Part shown: piece after piece, positions 33,837 to 42,603 of the stretch | Layout: each line of letters starts with the position of its first letter | Numbering within the stretch: the stretch's first letter is position 1 | From: CAZWLY01 sp964634465 | Lineage (GTDB): Bacteria; Desulfobacterota; Desulfarculia; G963662305 | Direction: 5' to 3' | DNA length: 64,000 nt | Assembly (NCBI GenBank): GCA_964634465.1 | Contig: CAZWLY010000017.1 | Span: 1-64,000, forward strand | Notes under the pieces: generated by a model | Database searches by the model: none | What the model saw: only the letters and a program-made list of their open reading frames with translations | What the model was told of the DNA's origin: nothing | Position numbers and translations under genes: made by a program

Positions 33837-34856
33837 ATGTTCCCGAACAGCGTGATCCAAAAACTCGACCAGAGACTGACGGCCTACTTCACTCCGGCCG
33901 CCATCGCCGATTTCCTGAAGCGGGCGCCGGCCGTTAAACGGCCGATCAGGGATTTGGTTTTCAGCGACGCCAAGCCCTGGCCGTCTGTGCGGATCGGCCT
34001 GGGGGAGATGAACCCCAACGTGGACAACCAGCCGGTGGTCCGCCGGGACACCGGCCCGGTGAATCTGGGCGGCGACGGGCTGGCCGTCAACATGATCGAA
34101 CCACAGCCCATCTCGCTGGAGAAGCTGCTGCGGGTGAGCCTGCTCCTCGACTGGGTGACCCTGGCCGACACATCACTGCAGGCGGTCGTGGAAGCATATT
34201 ACGACCAGATGCTGCGGGCGGTCCAAAAAACCGACGAGGCGCTCTGCGCCCAGGCCCTGTCCGGGAAAATCGAGTACCAGATGAAGGTTGACGAGGGCAC
34301 GGACACCTACGTCATCGACTTCGGCGATCCACACACAATCAACTTCGGCGACGCCGGGGTTAAGGCCTGGAACGACGCCGGCGCCACACGGATGGACCTC
34401 TACGAGCTGCTTGAGGCCCATCACGAGAAACTGGACGAGGCGGGATACGGCGACGACGTGATTACCCTGGCCGGCCGGCTGGCGTTTTCGAGGGCCCTCA
34501 ATATCGTCGGCGACCAGCAGACCAAGAGCACGCCGATCGAGACCAAGGTCGAAGAAGGCGGGATCACTATCGGCGGCTACAAGATCAAGCGGCTCACCAG
34601 GAAGTACAAAAACGCCGCCGGCAACGCCGTCCCGGAAATCCCGGACGACAAGATCGTCACCGTGGACACCAAGGCCGGCCACAAACACTGGCACCTGGCT
34701 TTGGACAAACTGGCCGCGATGGGCCGGCCGACCATTCCGATCCTGTTCGACAAGGAGTTGGTCAAGCGGCCCGACGGCATGGTCATCACCGCCGACAGCA
34801 AGCCCCTGCCGGCCCCGAACGTCAACGCCATCGTCGAGGGCGTCGTGTTGCAGTAA
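33837..34856 (+). CDS. Major capsid protein (lambda gpE-like)
   Basis: A 339-residue HK97-fold capsid protein of the lambda gpE group (PF03864-like): TPAAIADFLKRAPAVKRPIRDLVF, the LEKLLRVSLLLDWVTLADTSLQAVVEAYYDQML helix, and the C-terminal PDGMVITADSKPLPAPNVNAIVEGVV are typical. Mu itself uses a different major head protein (gpT), so the head shell is an exchange. Confidence 0.85.
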   Translation: MFPNSVIQKLDQRLTAYFTPAAIADFLKRAPAVKRPIRDLVFSDAKPWPSVRIGLGEMNPNVDNQPVVRRDTGPVNLGGDGLAVNMIEPQPISLEKLLRVSLLLDWVTLADTSLQAVVEAYYDQMLRAVQKTDEALCAQALSGKIEYQMKVDEGTDTYVIDFGDPHTINFGDAGVKAWNDAGATRMDLYELLEAHHEKLDEAGYGDDVITLAGRLAFSRALNIVGDQQTKSTPIETKVEEGGITIGGYKIKRLTRKYKNAAGNAVPEIPDDKIVTVDTKAGHKHWHLALDKLAAMGRPTIPILFDKELVKRPDGMVITADSKPLPAPNVNAIVEGVVLQ

Positions 34857-34866
34857 CTGATAACCG

Positions 34867-35283
34867 ATGGACTTCGGCGAACTCAAAGCGATGATCGGCC
34901 CGGACGACGTCCGGGCCGTTTTGGACTCCCAGATTTATCAGACGTTTGTCGTCTCCGAATCCGGGAGTCGCGATCCGGTTGACGCGGCGATCACGGCCGC
35001 CGCCTCGTGGGCTTGGTCGATCATGAGCCGCTGCCGGGCCGACCAGGCCCCTGAACCCGAGGTGCTCAAGGCGGCTTTGGTTAAGCGGGCCGTCTTTGAG
35101 CTTTTCGCCGGGGGCGAGAACGACGTTTCAGCCGAGGACAAAAAAGCCGATGCCGAGGCGTTGCTGGTCGGCCTGTTCGGCGACTGCGCCCGGCTGGCAG
35201 AGGGAAAAGCGCTGATCTCCGGAAAGGTCGCCAGGGATGACAGACTCCAAGACCTCCAAAAATACTTCTCGGGAGCTGATTAA
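34867..35283 (+). CDS. DUF1320 protein (Mu gp36-like)
   Basis: A 138-residue helical protein of the DUF1320 family, equivalent to Mu gp36, a likely head-completion or neck adaptor protein. Features: DAAITAAASWAWSIMSRC and a final GLFGDCARLAEGKALI. Overlaps the portal start by 47 bp. Confidence 0.75.
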   Translation: MDFGELKAMIGPDDVRAVLDSQIYQTFVVSESGSRDPVDAAITAAASWAWSIMSRCRADQAPEPEVLKAALVKRAVFELFAGGENDVSAEDKKADAEALLVGLFGDCARLAEGKALISGKVARDDRLQDLQKYFSGAD

Positions 35284-36445
35284 GCCGCTGGCCGTGCAGG
35301 CCCCGCTCTGGTCCCACTACACCCCGCCGGCCGCCTTTTACGCTGTACCGCGTACCGCCGATTACTGGTCTTATATCGAGGCGATGCTGCTCGATGAAGA
35401 GCTTTCCGGAGCGTTGAGCGCGCGCAAAAGCACGGCCCAGGCCTTCCCCTGGCGCCTGGAGGGCGGCGGGGAGCAGTCGATGGCGTTCGTCAAAGAGGTC
35501 CTGGAGGGATTTGGATTCAGTCGGGCCGTCGACGACGCCCACGACCGGACGGCCTACGGCATCGCGGTCTTGGAGGTCGTCTGGCTCGATCCGGGCATGA
35601 CCGGGGGCTGGTGGCGGGTGGCCTCGGTGGAGCGTCGCGATCCGCGTAAGTTCCGGTTTAATCGGGATGGATCGCTGGCATACCACGACGGCATGATGTG
35701 GCGGCCGGCCCCGGACAAAAAGTTTATCGTCTTCACCCGCAAAGCCACGGCGGAAAACCCCTACGGCCAGAGCGCGCTGGTGACGCTCTATCCGGTCTGG
35801 CAGGCCAAGTGGACGGCCTGGGCGCAGTTGTTACGGCTGGGCGAGAAGCATTCTATTCCCGGGATCATCGCCCTGACGGACGCCAACGACGAAAAGGAAC
35901 TGGAACAGATATCCGAGACGCTGAAGGCGATCGAGGCGGCCGACGGCGCAGCGCTGTCCGGCGTCAAGCAGATCGTCGAGCTGGGCGTCACCGGGAAGAC
36001 GACGGAGCTGGTTGAAGTCTTAAGATACTGCGACATCAAAATTTGGGAGCGGCTGACCGGCCAGAGCCTGGCGACCAAGCAGGGCGATACCGGCACCTAC
36101 GCCCAGGCCAGGGAGCATGGGAGAACGGCCCGAAAAAAGGCCGGGCCCGACGCCGAGGCGGTGGCCGAGACGCTGAGCAGCACCCTGATAAGGTGGATCT
36201 GCGAGCTCAACGGCCTCCCCGACCCGCCCAGGATGACCTACAACACCGATGAGCCGCCGACGCTGGAGGAGTACATGCAGGCCGTCAACGGCGGTGTCTC
36301 GGTGAGCGCCCAGGCCTTCTACGCCGACACCGGCATCCCCGCCCCGGCCGACGAGAACGACGTCCTGGCGGTGAACCGGCCGCAACCCCGACCCGCCGCC
36401 GCGCTCCTTTCCGACCCCGGCGACCTGCTGCTACTGAAGGTCTGA
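35237..36445 (+). CDS. Portal protein (DUF935, Mu gp29-like)
   Basis: A 402-residue portal forming the DNA entry ring. Hallmarks: YWSYIEAMLLDEELSGALSARKSTAQAFPWRLEGG, GIAVLEVVW, the PYGQSAL loop, and WERLTGQSLATKQGDTGTYAQAREHG. ATG overlaps the MuF start at its stop (ATGA-type coupling). Confidence 0.9.
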   Translation: MTDSKTSKNTSRELIKPLAVQAPLWSHYTPPAAFYAVPRTADYWSYIEAMLLDEELSGALSARKSTAQAFPWRLEGGGEQSMAFVKEVLEGFGFSRAVDDAHDRTAYGIAVLEVVWLDPGMTGGWWRVASVERRDPRKFRFNRDGSLAYHDGMMWRPAPDKKFIVFTRKATAENPYGQSALVTLYPVWQAKWTAWAQLLRLGEKHSIPGIIALTDANDEKELEQISETLKAIEAADGAALSGVKQIVELGVTGKTTELVEVLRYCDIKIWERLTGQSLATKQGDTGTYAQAREHGRTARKKAGPDAEAVAETLSSTLIRWICELNGLPDPPRMTYNTDEPPTLEEYMQAVNGGVSVSAQAFYADTGIPAPADENDVLAVNRPQPRPAAALLSDPGDLLLLKV

Positions 36446-37764
36446 TGGGCAACGCCGAGCGAGCGGCCGATCTGTTCGTCCGGGACGCGATGCTGGTCCG
36501 CCAGGTGGACCAGATGGCCGATCAATTCCTGGTCGTCACCGCCCGCGCCCTTGAGGCCGAGATCGCCGGACGCTTCGGCCTCGCGGGCCCGAAGGCTTTG
36601 CCCAAGTCCAAAGCCCGTTCCTTCGCCGACCTCTACGCCCAGGCGATGATGACGGCCTATCTCTACGGCCGGCTGCACATCCAAAAGCAGGTTGAAGAGG
36701 GGGAACTGATCAGGCTGGCCGAGGACGACGTCCGGGTGCCCTTTGAGGAGGCGGAAGACTTCCTGCGCTCGATGGCGGCCGTCCCGCGCGATGAGTACGA
36801 CGAGCTGTCGGCCGACCTGAAGTTTCGGGCCTTCACCATCGCCCGAGTGGGCCGGGAGGACGTAATCCGGAGGGTGCAGAAAATCTACCAGGACCACCTG
36901 GCCGCCGGAGCCGACCGCTACGAGGCCCTCCAGCACATGGACGAAATCCTGGACCGGGCCGGCGTCAGCGAACGCAATCCGTGGTGGCTTCAAACCCACT
37001 ACCGCAACAACGTCATGAGCGCCTACGGCGCCGGGCGCTGGGTCCAGATGCAGGAATCGGACGCGGTTGAATTTTTGATCTACAACGCCATGATGGACGG
37101 CCACACGACCAAGCTCTGCCGCCGGATGCACGGGACGATAAAGGCCAAGGCCGACCCGTTTTGGCGAACGTATTATCCACCCAACCACCACGGCTGCCGG
37201 AGCGTGGTCGCGCCGATCTCCCGGCCGATGATGCGGGCCAGGGGGCTGAAGATTTCGACGCTCGCCGGCAAAGACATCCGCCGCGATCCAGATCTGGCCG
37301 GGGAGCACCAGTTCAAGGCGCACCCGGCGGCGACGCTGAAATTGATTCCCGACTCTCTGGCCCTGCGGGCCGGGCGGTACGGGTTGTGGCGGGACATAAT
37401 GTCCTTCGCCCGTCGGGCGGCGGGCGAAAAGTATTGGCAGCGGCAGATCAACAAGAGCCGGGCGATGACGTTTTCCAAGGCCCAATTGACACATGTGGCC
37501 CAAAGACGGTTGGAGGTTTTCAGGGCATATAAGGACACGGCCCGGAAAACATTAGCCGAACCCGACGAGGTCTGGTTGATGGGTACGCCGGTCGGGGACG
37601 GCGTCGCCCTTTGCCTGAATCACATCAAGTGGCTCTCGGCTGATCGGGGGTTGATGGTGAGCATTCGGGGCAAGCCACGAACATTCCGCATAATTGACAA
37701 AAGATTCCTAGACTGGGTAAAAGAAGAGTATGGAGCGCAAAGACTTAACATTCCCAAATCGTGA
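36445..37764 (+). CDS. MuF-like minor head protein with C-terminal PBECR-like toxin domain
   Basis: A 439-residue protein. Residues about 60-270 are the head-morphogenesis (Mu gp30/SPP1 gp7-like) domain, with the NNVMSAYGAGRWVQMQ and NHHGCRSVVAPI signatures. After a linker, residues 340-435 (FSKAQLTHVAQRRLEVFRAYKDTARKTLAEPDEVWLM... MVSIRGKPRTFRIID) resemble the phage-Barnase-EndoU-ColicinE5/RelE-like nuclease domains known to be fused to MuF proteins and carried in virions. Activity and active-site residues not confirmed. Confidence 0.8.
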   Translation: MGNAERAADLFVRDAMLVRQVDQMADQFLVVTARALEAEIAGRFGLAGPKALPKSKARSFADLYAQAMMTAYLYGRLHIQKQVEEGELIRLAEDDVRVPFEEAEDFLRSMAAVPRDEYDELSADLKFRAFTIARVGREDVIRRVQKIYQDHLAAGADRYEALQHMDEILDRAGVSERNPWWLQTHYRNNVMSAYGAGRWVQMQESDAVEFLIYNAMMDGHTTKLCRRMHGTIKAKADPFWRTYYPPNHHGCRSVVAPISRPMMRARGLKISTLAGKDIRRDPDLAGEHQFKAHPAATLKLIPDSLALRAGRYGLWRDIMSFARRAAGEKYWQRQINKSRAMTFSKAQLTHVAQRRLEVFRAYKDTARKTLAEPDEVWLMGTPVGDGVALCLNHIKWLSADRGLMVSIRGKPRTFRIIDKRFLDWVKEEYGAQRLNIPKS

Positions 37765-38038
37765 TCTTGAGCCGACCCTTGAAACGGCTCTCGAATTGCT
37801 GTTCCGGCCCGAGATCACGACCGACACCCAGGACGGCCTGGTTATGTTGGACATCCTGGCCGATGAAGGCAGGTTGACCGATCAGGACCGGGCCGGTCTG
37901 AGGGAGAGGTTTGCCCGGCGGGTGCCCGCCTTTATCCCCGTCGCCCGTCACGCCGTTTGGGGAGATAGAGAGCCGCCCCAGGACCGATTCTGGTGGACGG
38001 TCGATCTTGCGGACGGGACGAAGGGCAAGGCGCCTTAA
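37730..38038 (+). CDS. Small protein after MuF-toxin gene
   Basis: A 102-residue acidic protein overlapping the end of the MuF gene by 35 bp, last of its operon and converging on the tape-measure gene (4-bp overlap). Not recognised. By position it might control the MuF nuclease domain or complete the head. Confidence 0.5.
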   Translation: MERKDLTFPNRDLEPTLETALELLFRPEITTDTQDGLVMLDILADEGRLTDQDRAGLRERFARRVPAFIPVARHAVWGDREPPQDRFWWTVDLADGTKGKAP

Positions 38039-40587
38039 CCGCCCACCTCGGCGTACTCGTTCATCCCCATCACCTTCTCCAGGAGCTCCTCCATCTCCAG
38101 CAAAAGCTCCTGCGAGTGACCCCGGAGGACGGCCAGGAAACGCTCCTCGAACGAACCCCCGCCGGACTCATCGGCGGCGGCCCGGAAATCCACTCGGGGC
38201 GAATAGCTGAAATTGATGGTGACGGGTCCGGCGGTCCCGGAGGCCCGGCCCCTTTCGGCCGTCGCCTTGGCCAACTCGGCCGGGTTGGGCGGTTGGATCG
38301 GCCTCGTGGCCGGAGGGGCGGCCAGGTCTTTGGCCGTCAGGGCGGCGTCGATGGCGGTGGAGAGGGCCGTTCCCACGCCGGGAACGAGGGACGCCGCGCC
38401 GGAGGCCAACTCGCCCACCGCCCCGGTCCAGTCGCCGGCCAAGGCTCGGTGGGCGCCAAAGGCCAACCCGGCCAACAGGCCGATAACAGGAATCTTTTTT
38501 AAAATCGCCTTGCCGACCCCCTTGGCTCCGATTTTGCCCAGGCCCTTCCCGAAGATACCGGAGACGCCGGAGGCCAACCTGCCGAGGAAGCCGCTCCTCT
38601 TGCCGGCGGCCCCCGAAGCGAGCTTTTTGAGGTAGCCCCTGCGGCTGGCCCTCCCGCCTTTCCTCCGGCCGCCGGGCAGACCGACTCCGAACCCCCCGGC
38701 CAGTTCGGCGACGTTGGTGACGTAGACCGGGACCACGCCGCCGGCCAGCGCGCCCAGCGCCCCGGCCGCCCCGCCCCGGCCGCCTCGCCGGAAGAGGCCG
38801 CCGATGTTGCGAAGACCGCCCTTGAGTCCGCCCAAAAGCCATCCGACCGCGCCCAGGCCGATCATCCCGGCCGCACCCGCTCCGGCCGCGCCCACGCCGC
38901 CGACGGCCAACTTGCTCAGGGTGGGGTGCTCTTTCAAGAAGTCGCCGATCGCAGCGGCTCCTTCGGCCAAGAGGTCGATGAACGGTTCAAGCGCGTCGGT
39001 CATCTCTTTGGTGTCGCCGACTACTGCGTGAGTGATGCCCCGCCAGCCGACGGCCAAACGATCCCAGGCGGTCTCTCCCTCCTTGATTTGTTTTTTGAGC
39101 CGGCCCTGCCACTCGCCCAGAACCGCGACCGGGTTGGACAGCCCCTCGCCCATCGCCCGAAGGACCTCGCCGGTCAAATCTTCGGCCCCCATCGTGCCGA
39201 AGATTTGCTCAACCAGGTTGCGGGCGGCCTGGGCGTCCTTTTCGTAGATGTCGGACAGGGAGATCAGTAGCTGCGAGTAGGCTTTGGTTTTAAGGCCGGC
39301 GTCGCCGGTCTTCATGCCGTGGCGGATTTGGGCCAGGTAGGTCTTGATCCGGCCGGCCTCGTCGCCTGATAGCAACTCATCGACCAGCCCCTTCTTGCCG
39401 CCCTTGCCGACCAATCGATCCCAAACCTCAACGTCGGTGAGGCGGGCCTTATAACTTTCCTTGATGGCGTCGCCCAGCTTGTCATAATTGTAGGCCCCTT
39501 CTTGAGCGCCCCGAATGAGCATGGCGGCAAACTGCTGAGCCGACAGCCCGGCCTCTTTCATGATCGGGCTGTACTCCCAGAGAGTGTCCATCAGGTCGCC
39601 GGCCTTGTCGCCGGCTTCGGCCAGGATGACGGCCATGAGGTCGAGGCCCTCTTCTTCCGATAGATCGCGCCAGGCGTTTTTCATTTGCCCCAGGGCCTTG
39701 ACGATCTCCGCCTGGTCGAGGCCCTGGGAACCGTAAAGGTCTTCAAGCCTGAAGGTCCTGCTCAACAGGGGGGCCAGATCTTCGGCGTCCGTTTTTAGCT
39801 GCTGGATCAACCGCTGTGCGCCCGCTCCGATCTCTTCATACCCGCGGCCGGTCTCTTTCTGGACGTCGAGAAAGACCTCCTCGATGTCCCTGCTCTTCTC
39901 CTCGGTCAGTTCGGTGGTGGCGATCAACTTCCGAACCGACGCCTCGAGGCCGTAGGCCCCCTTGGCCAAACCGAACAGGAAACCGCCGGCCGCCGCGCCG
40001 AGGGCGCCCGCCCCGAGCTTGTCCTTGAGCTCGGCGAAGCCCTTGACCTTTTCGGTCTTTTCCAGCTCTTGGTTGACCTGCTTCAGTTCGTCCTGGAGGC
40101 GATCGAGGTCCTTGGCTAAGTCCTTGGTGTCGAGGCCGGTCTTTTTGAGCCCCTGGGAGAGGGTTTTCAGGCTGCGGATCTGTTGATCCTGGGACCGGGT
40201 CGCCCGCCTGATTTCGTCTTTGAGGACGCCTTCCTGGCGGGAGGTTTCGGCCAGTTGGCGCTCCAGAGCGGCCAGGCGCTTTTTGTCTTCCTCGGTGGAT
40301 CGACCGCTCCTCCCCACGGCGGCGGCGAGGGCTTTGATCTCCTTTTGGAGCTTGGCCCTGCGGGCCTGAACCGCGGCCAGGACCCTGCCCAACCGGGCCT
40401 CTTTGGCGGCCAACTTCTCGACTTCGGCTTCGGCCTTCTGGTAGGCGGAGATGTCGCCGATGGTCTTTTGGAGGCGCTCGGTCTTTTGACGGAGGCTGTC
40501 GCCGGCGGCCTCGATTTCCCGGATCTTCTTGGAGTAGAGGTCCTTGACGCCGACGGCGAGGCTGATCAGAAAATCGTCTTTAGGCAT
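38035..40587 (-). CDS. Tail tape-measure protein
   Basis: An 850-residue tape measure that sets tail length and is ejected into the host. It has a long N-terminal coiled coil (residues 10-190), a TP901-like core (KLIATTELTEEKSRDIEEVFLDVQKETGRGYEEIGAGAQRLIQ...), a Gly/Ala-rich hydrophobic region with several membrane-type segments (about 575-720), and a soluble C-terminus. Follows the frameshifted chaperone as in P2 (E/E'-T). Confidence 0.9.
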   Translation of the reverse strand: MPKDDFLISLAVGVKDLYSKKIREIEAAGDSLRQKTERLQKTIGDISAYQKAEAEVEKLAAKEARLGRVLAAVQARRAKLQKEIKALAAAVGRSGRSTEEDKKRLAALERQLAETSRQEGVLKDEIRRATRSQDQQIRSLKTLSQGLKKTGLDTKDLAKDLDRLQDELKQVNQELEKTEKVKGFAELKDKLGAGALGAAAGGFLFGLAKGAYGLEASVRKLIATTELTEEKSRDIEEVFLDVQKETGRGYEEIGAGAQRLIQQLKTDAEDLAPLLSRTFRLEDLYGSQGLDQAEIVKALGQMKNAWRDLSEEEGLDLMAVILAEAGDKAGDLMDTLWEYSPIMKEAGLSAQQFAAMLIRGAQEGAYNYDKLGDAIKESYKARLTDVEVWDRLVGKGGKKGLVDELLSGDEAGRIKTYLAQIRHGMKTGDAGLKTKAYSQLLISLSDIYEKDAQAARNLVEQIFGTMGAEDLTGEVLRAMGEGLSNPVAVLGEWQGRLKKQIKEGETAWDRLAVGWRGITHAVVGDTKEMTDALEPFIDLLAEGAAAIGDFLKEHPTLSKLAVGGVGAAGAGAAGMIGLGAVGWLLGGLKGGLRNIGGLFRRGGRGGAAGALGALAGGVVPVYVTNVAELAGGFGVGLPGGRRKGGRASRRGYLKKLASGAAGKRSGFLGRLASGVSGIFGKGLGKIGAKGVGKAILKKIPVIGLLAGLAFGAHRALAGDWTGAVGELASGAASLVPGVGTALSTAIDAALTAKDLAAPPATRPIQPPNPAELAKATAERGRASGTAGPVTINFSYSPRVDFRAAADESGGGSFEERFLAVLRGHSQELLLEMEELLEKVMGMNEYAEVGG

Positions 40588-41049
40588 TTCGCTTTCCGGT
40601 CCCGCAGCGGGCTTTCTCGGCCGCCACGGCGGTCTGCATATAAAAAATGAACTTCTCCGGGTCGGCCGCCTCTAACGCCGCCGGGTCGTAGCCGCTTGAA
40701 ATCAAGAGCCCGAAGGCGGCTTGGAACTCGTCTTCGGGCCAGGCAAAAAATCCCGGCTCCCCATCAGCGGGATCAGTTTGGTGAAGTCCTCGAAGTCGAG
40801 CTTTCCGGCCAGGACCTCGCCGGGGATCTTTTTCCCGTCTTTACCCCAGGCGGCCACCTCGGCCAGGACGCAGAGCAGCACGGCGTCGCCCTCGGCCGAC
40901 CTGAGGGCCCCCTCGGCCAGCCTGGCGGCGTTGATCCGATCGATCACCAGCGGCCGGCGGGTGATCGTCACCTCTTCGATGTGTTCACCCTGGTAATCAA
41001 AGGGCGCGATGAGCCGGTAGGGTTTGGGCGATTTCGCTTTGTCGGCCAT
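40580..41049 (-). CDS. Frameshifted tail-assembly chaperone (E+E'-like)
   Basis: A -1 shift on T-TTT-TTG (40744-40750, complement) takes the ribosome from the short protein into ...FL-AWPEDEFQAAFGLLISSG... and on to KARCGTGKRNA, stopping at 40580-40582, inside the tape-measure start. The extension is open, has good codon use, and equals P2 E' in place. Total about 156 residues. Confidence 0.75.
40702..41049 (-). CDS. Tail-assembly chaperone, short form (E-like)
   Basis: A 115-residue product when no frameshift occurs. Central IDRINAARLAEGALRSAEGDAVLLCVLAEVAAW is typical of P2 gpE/phage tail_E proteins. The ATG at 41047-41049 has AGGAGGT 4-10 nt upstream; a longer upstream start is unlikely. 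Chaperones coat the tape measure during tail assembly. Confidence 0.8.
   Translation of the reverse strand: MADKAKSPKPYRLIAPFDYQGEHIEEVTITRRPLVIDRINAARLAEGALRSAEGDAVLLCVLAEVAAWGKDGKKIPGEVLAGKLDFEDFTKLIPLMGSRDFLPGPKTSSKPPSGS
40744..40750 (-). other. Programmed -1 ribosomal frameshift site
   Basis: TTTTTTG on the minus strand fits X-XXY-YYZ with the zero frame (GAT TTT TTG). It lies 45-50 nt before the zero-frame stop, where P2 and lambda have their shift sites. Confidence 0.75.
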
Positions 41050-41102
41050 CCAACCTCCTTCGTGCCTGAACAAAACCAACCCGTAAATTTCATGCCTTAT
41101 CG

Positions 41103-41168
41103 ATTATGGGTGGGTGGAGGCCGGCCGGTGTCCGCACGGACACGTTAAGTCCGGTGGGCCGATAAGCT
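41103..41168. promoter_or_regulatory. Divergent late promoter pair around palindrome P3
   Basis: GTGTCCGCACGGACAC (41128-41143; 7-bp arms) sits between the leftward chaperone/tape operon and the rightward tail-tip/lysis operon. The -10 hexamers CATAAT (41103-41108, complement) and TAAGCT (41163-41168) are each exactly 30 bp, centre to centre, from the palindrome. The rightward start point would fall at or near the ATG of gene I. Confidence 0.8.
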
Positions 41169-41174
41169 TTGGCC

Positions 41175-41726
41175 ATGCCGAAGCTGCTGCCGCCCGCCCT
41201 GCAGGGCTCCGTCGAGATCAAGACCTTGGCCGACATCGCCGAGGCCGAGGGCGACCGGCTGCGCGATCGAACGGTGGTTTTGCGCGTCACCGATATCGAC
41301 GCCGTCGCCCCCCGCCTGCTGGACTTCCTGGCCTGGGGGCTCCACGTGGACGACTACTCCCCCGACCTGTCCGACGCGACCAAGCGGGCCTTGATCAAAG
41401 ACAGCCTGCCCTGGCACGCCAAGAAAGGTTCGCCGTGGGCGGTTGAAGCCGTCCTTAAAAACCACGGCTATGCGGCCGAGGTCGTGGAGTGGTGGCTCTA
41501 CGACGGCGTTGCCAGCCGGTTCAAACTGCGGGTCGATATCACCGGGGCGACGATAACCGAAGAGCTGTGGGATCAAATCAAAGAGTCGGCCTACCTGGCC
41601 AAGAACGAACGGTCGTGGTTGGAGCCGGAAAGCGGTCTGCAACTGGGTCTGTGGCAGGAATCGCCTCTCTACGTCACGCCGGTCGTGTTGTCGGGAGAGG
41701 TGGGGGAGATCAGGCCTTATGGGTAA
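41175..41726 (+). CDS. Tail protein I (P2 gpI-like)
   Basis: A 183-residue baseplate component: LDFLAWGLHVDDYSPDLSDATKRALIKDSLPWHAKKGSPWAVEAVLKNHGY is the family signature. ATG at 41175 (TTG at 41169 also possible) without a Shine-Dalgarno; the predicted transcription start is at the ATG, so translation may be leaderless. Overlaps the fibre gene by 8 bp. Confidence 0.88.
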   Translation: MPKLLPPALQGSVEIKTLADIAEAEGDRLRDRTVVLRVTDIDAVAPRLLDFLAWGLHVDDYSPDLSDATKRALIKDSLPWHAKKGSPWAVEAVLKNHGYAAEVVEWWLYDGVASRFKLRVDITGATITEELWDQIKESAYLAKNERSWLEPESGLQLGLWQESPLYVTPVVLSGEVGEIRPYG

Positions 41727-42603
41727 TTACTACACCATCTTGACCACCGTCGGCCAAGCGGCCGTGGCCGACTCCGTGGCCAACGGGACCGACATCAATT
41801 TGACTCAGATGGCTTTGGGCGACGGGTCGGCCGAGCCGAGCGAATCCCAGACCTCCCTCCAGAACGAGGTCTACCGTGGATCGGTCGCGGCCGTCTACAT
41901 CCACGCCGACAACCCCAATTGGGTCTGCGTCGAGATGGCGATCCCCCCGGAGCAGGGCCCGTTCACGATCCGCGAAGTGGGTGTTTTTGACGCCGGCGGC
42001 GACCTGTTCGCCGTGGGCAAGTACCCCGAGACGGTCAAGCCGGCCCTGACCGAAGGGTCGAGCAAGGACGTCTACATCAGGATGATTTTGGCGATTTCAT
42101 CCGACGCCAACATCACCCTGACCAGCGACCCGGCCGCCCTGGCCACCCGGCAGTACGTCGATGGTCTGGCGGGGCGGATAGTAGCCCGGACCTCGGCCAC
42201 CCTGACAGGCAGTAACGCGGCGACCTCGGCCACAGCGTGGACCGCCACCGGGCTGGAGGTGACCCACGCCTCTGTGGACGCCGCCAACCCCAGGCGGGTC
42301 ATGGCCACCGGGCGCGTCCAAGCCAAAGAGTTGTCGGGGATGGGGTGCCGCGAGCACTACGCACTGCAGTACTACGACGGCGCCGATTGGATCACTCTGG
42401 CCGAGGTCAGGGTCGGGTTCGCCCACAGCGGCGGGGTGACCGCCCCGTTTTCGGTGCAGAGTCCAATCCACCTGGAAGTTTGGCATACAGCCAGCGATGC
42501 CTCGCCGCAATACCGCCTGGCCCATATGTGCCAGGTGGACAGTGACGAGGAGTCCACGGTCTACACCGGGGCGGTGTTGACCGTTGAGGAGGTGTCCGCG
42601 TGA
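41719..42603 (+). CDS. Tail fibre protein (collar-fibre type)
   Basis: A 294-residue fibre. The N-terminal attachment domain YYTILTTVGQAAVADSVANGTDINLTQMALGDG is the DUF3751/phage tail-collar fibre block that docks on the baseplate; the C-terminal part (residues 150-294) is beta-rich and may be the receptor-binding tip. Shorter than Mu gpS. Confidence 0.85.
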   Translation: MGNYYTILTTVGQAAVADSVANGTDINLTQMALGDGSAEPSESQTSLQNEVYRGSVAAVYIHADNPNWVCVEMAIPPEQGPFTIREVGVFDAGGDLFAVGKYPETVKPALTEGSSKDVYIRMILAISSDANITLTSDPAALATRQYVDGLAGRIVARTSATLTGSNAATSATAWTATGLEVTHASVDAANPRRVMATGRVQAKELSGMGCREHYALQYYDGADWITLAEVRVGFAHSGGVTAPFSVQSPIHLEVWHTASDASPQYRLAHMCQVDSDEESTVYTGAVLTVEEVSA

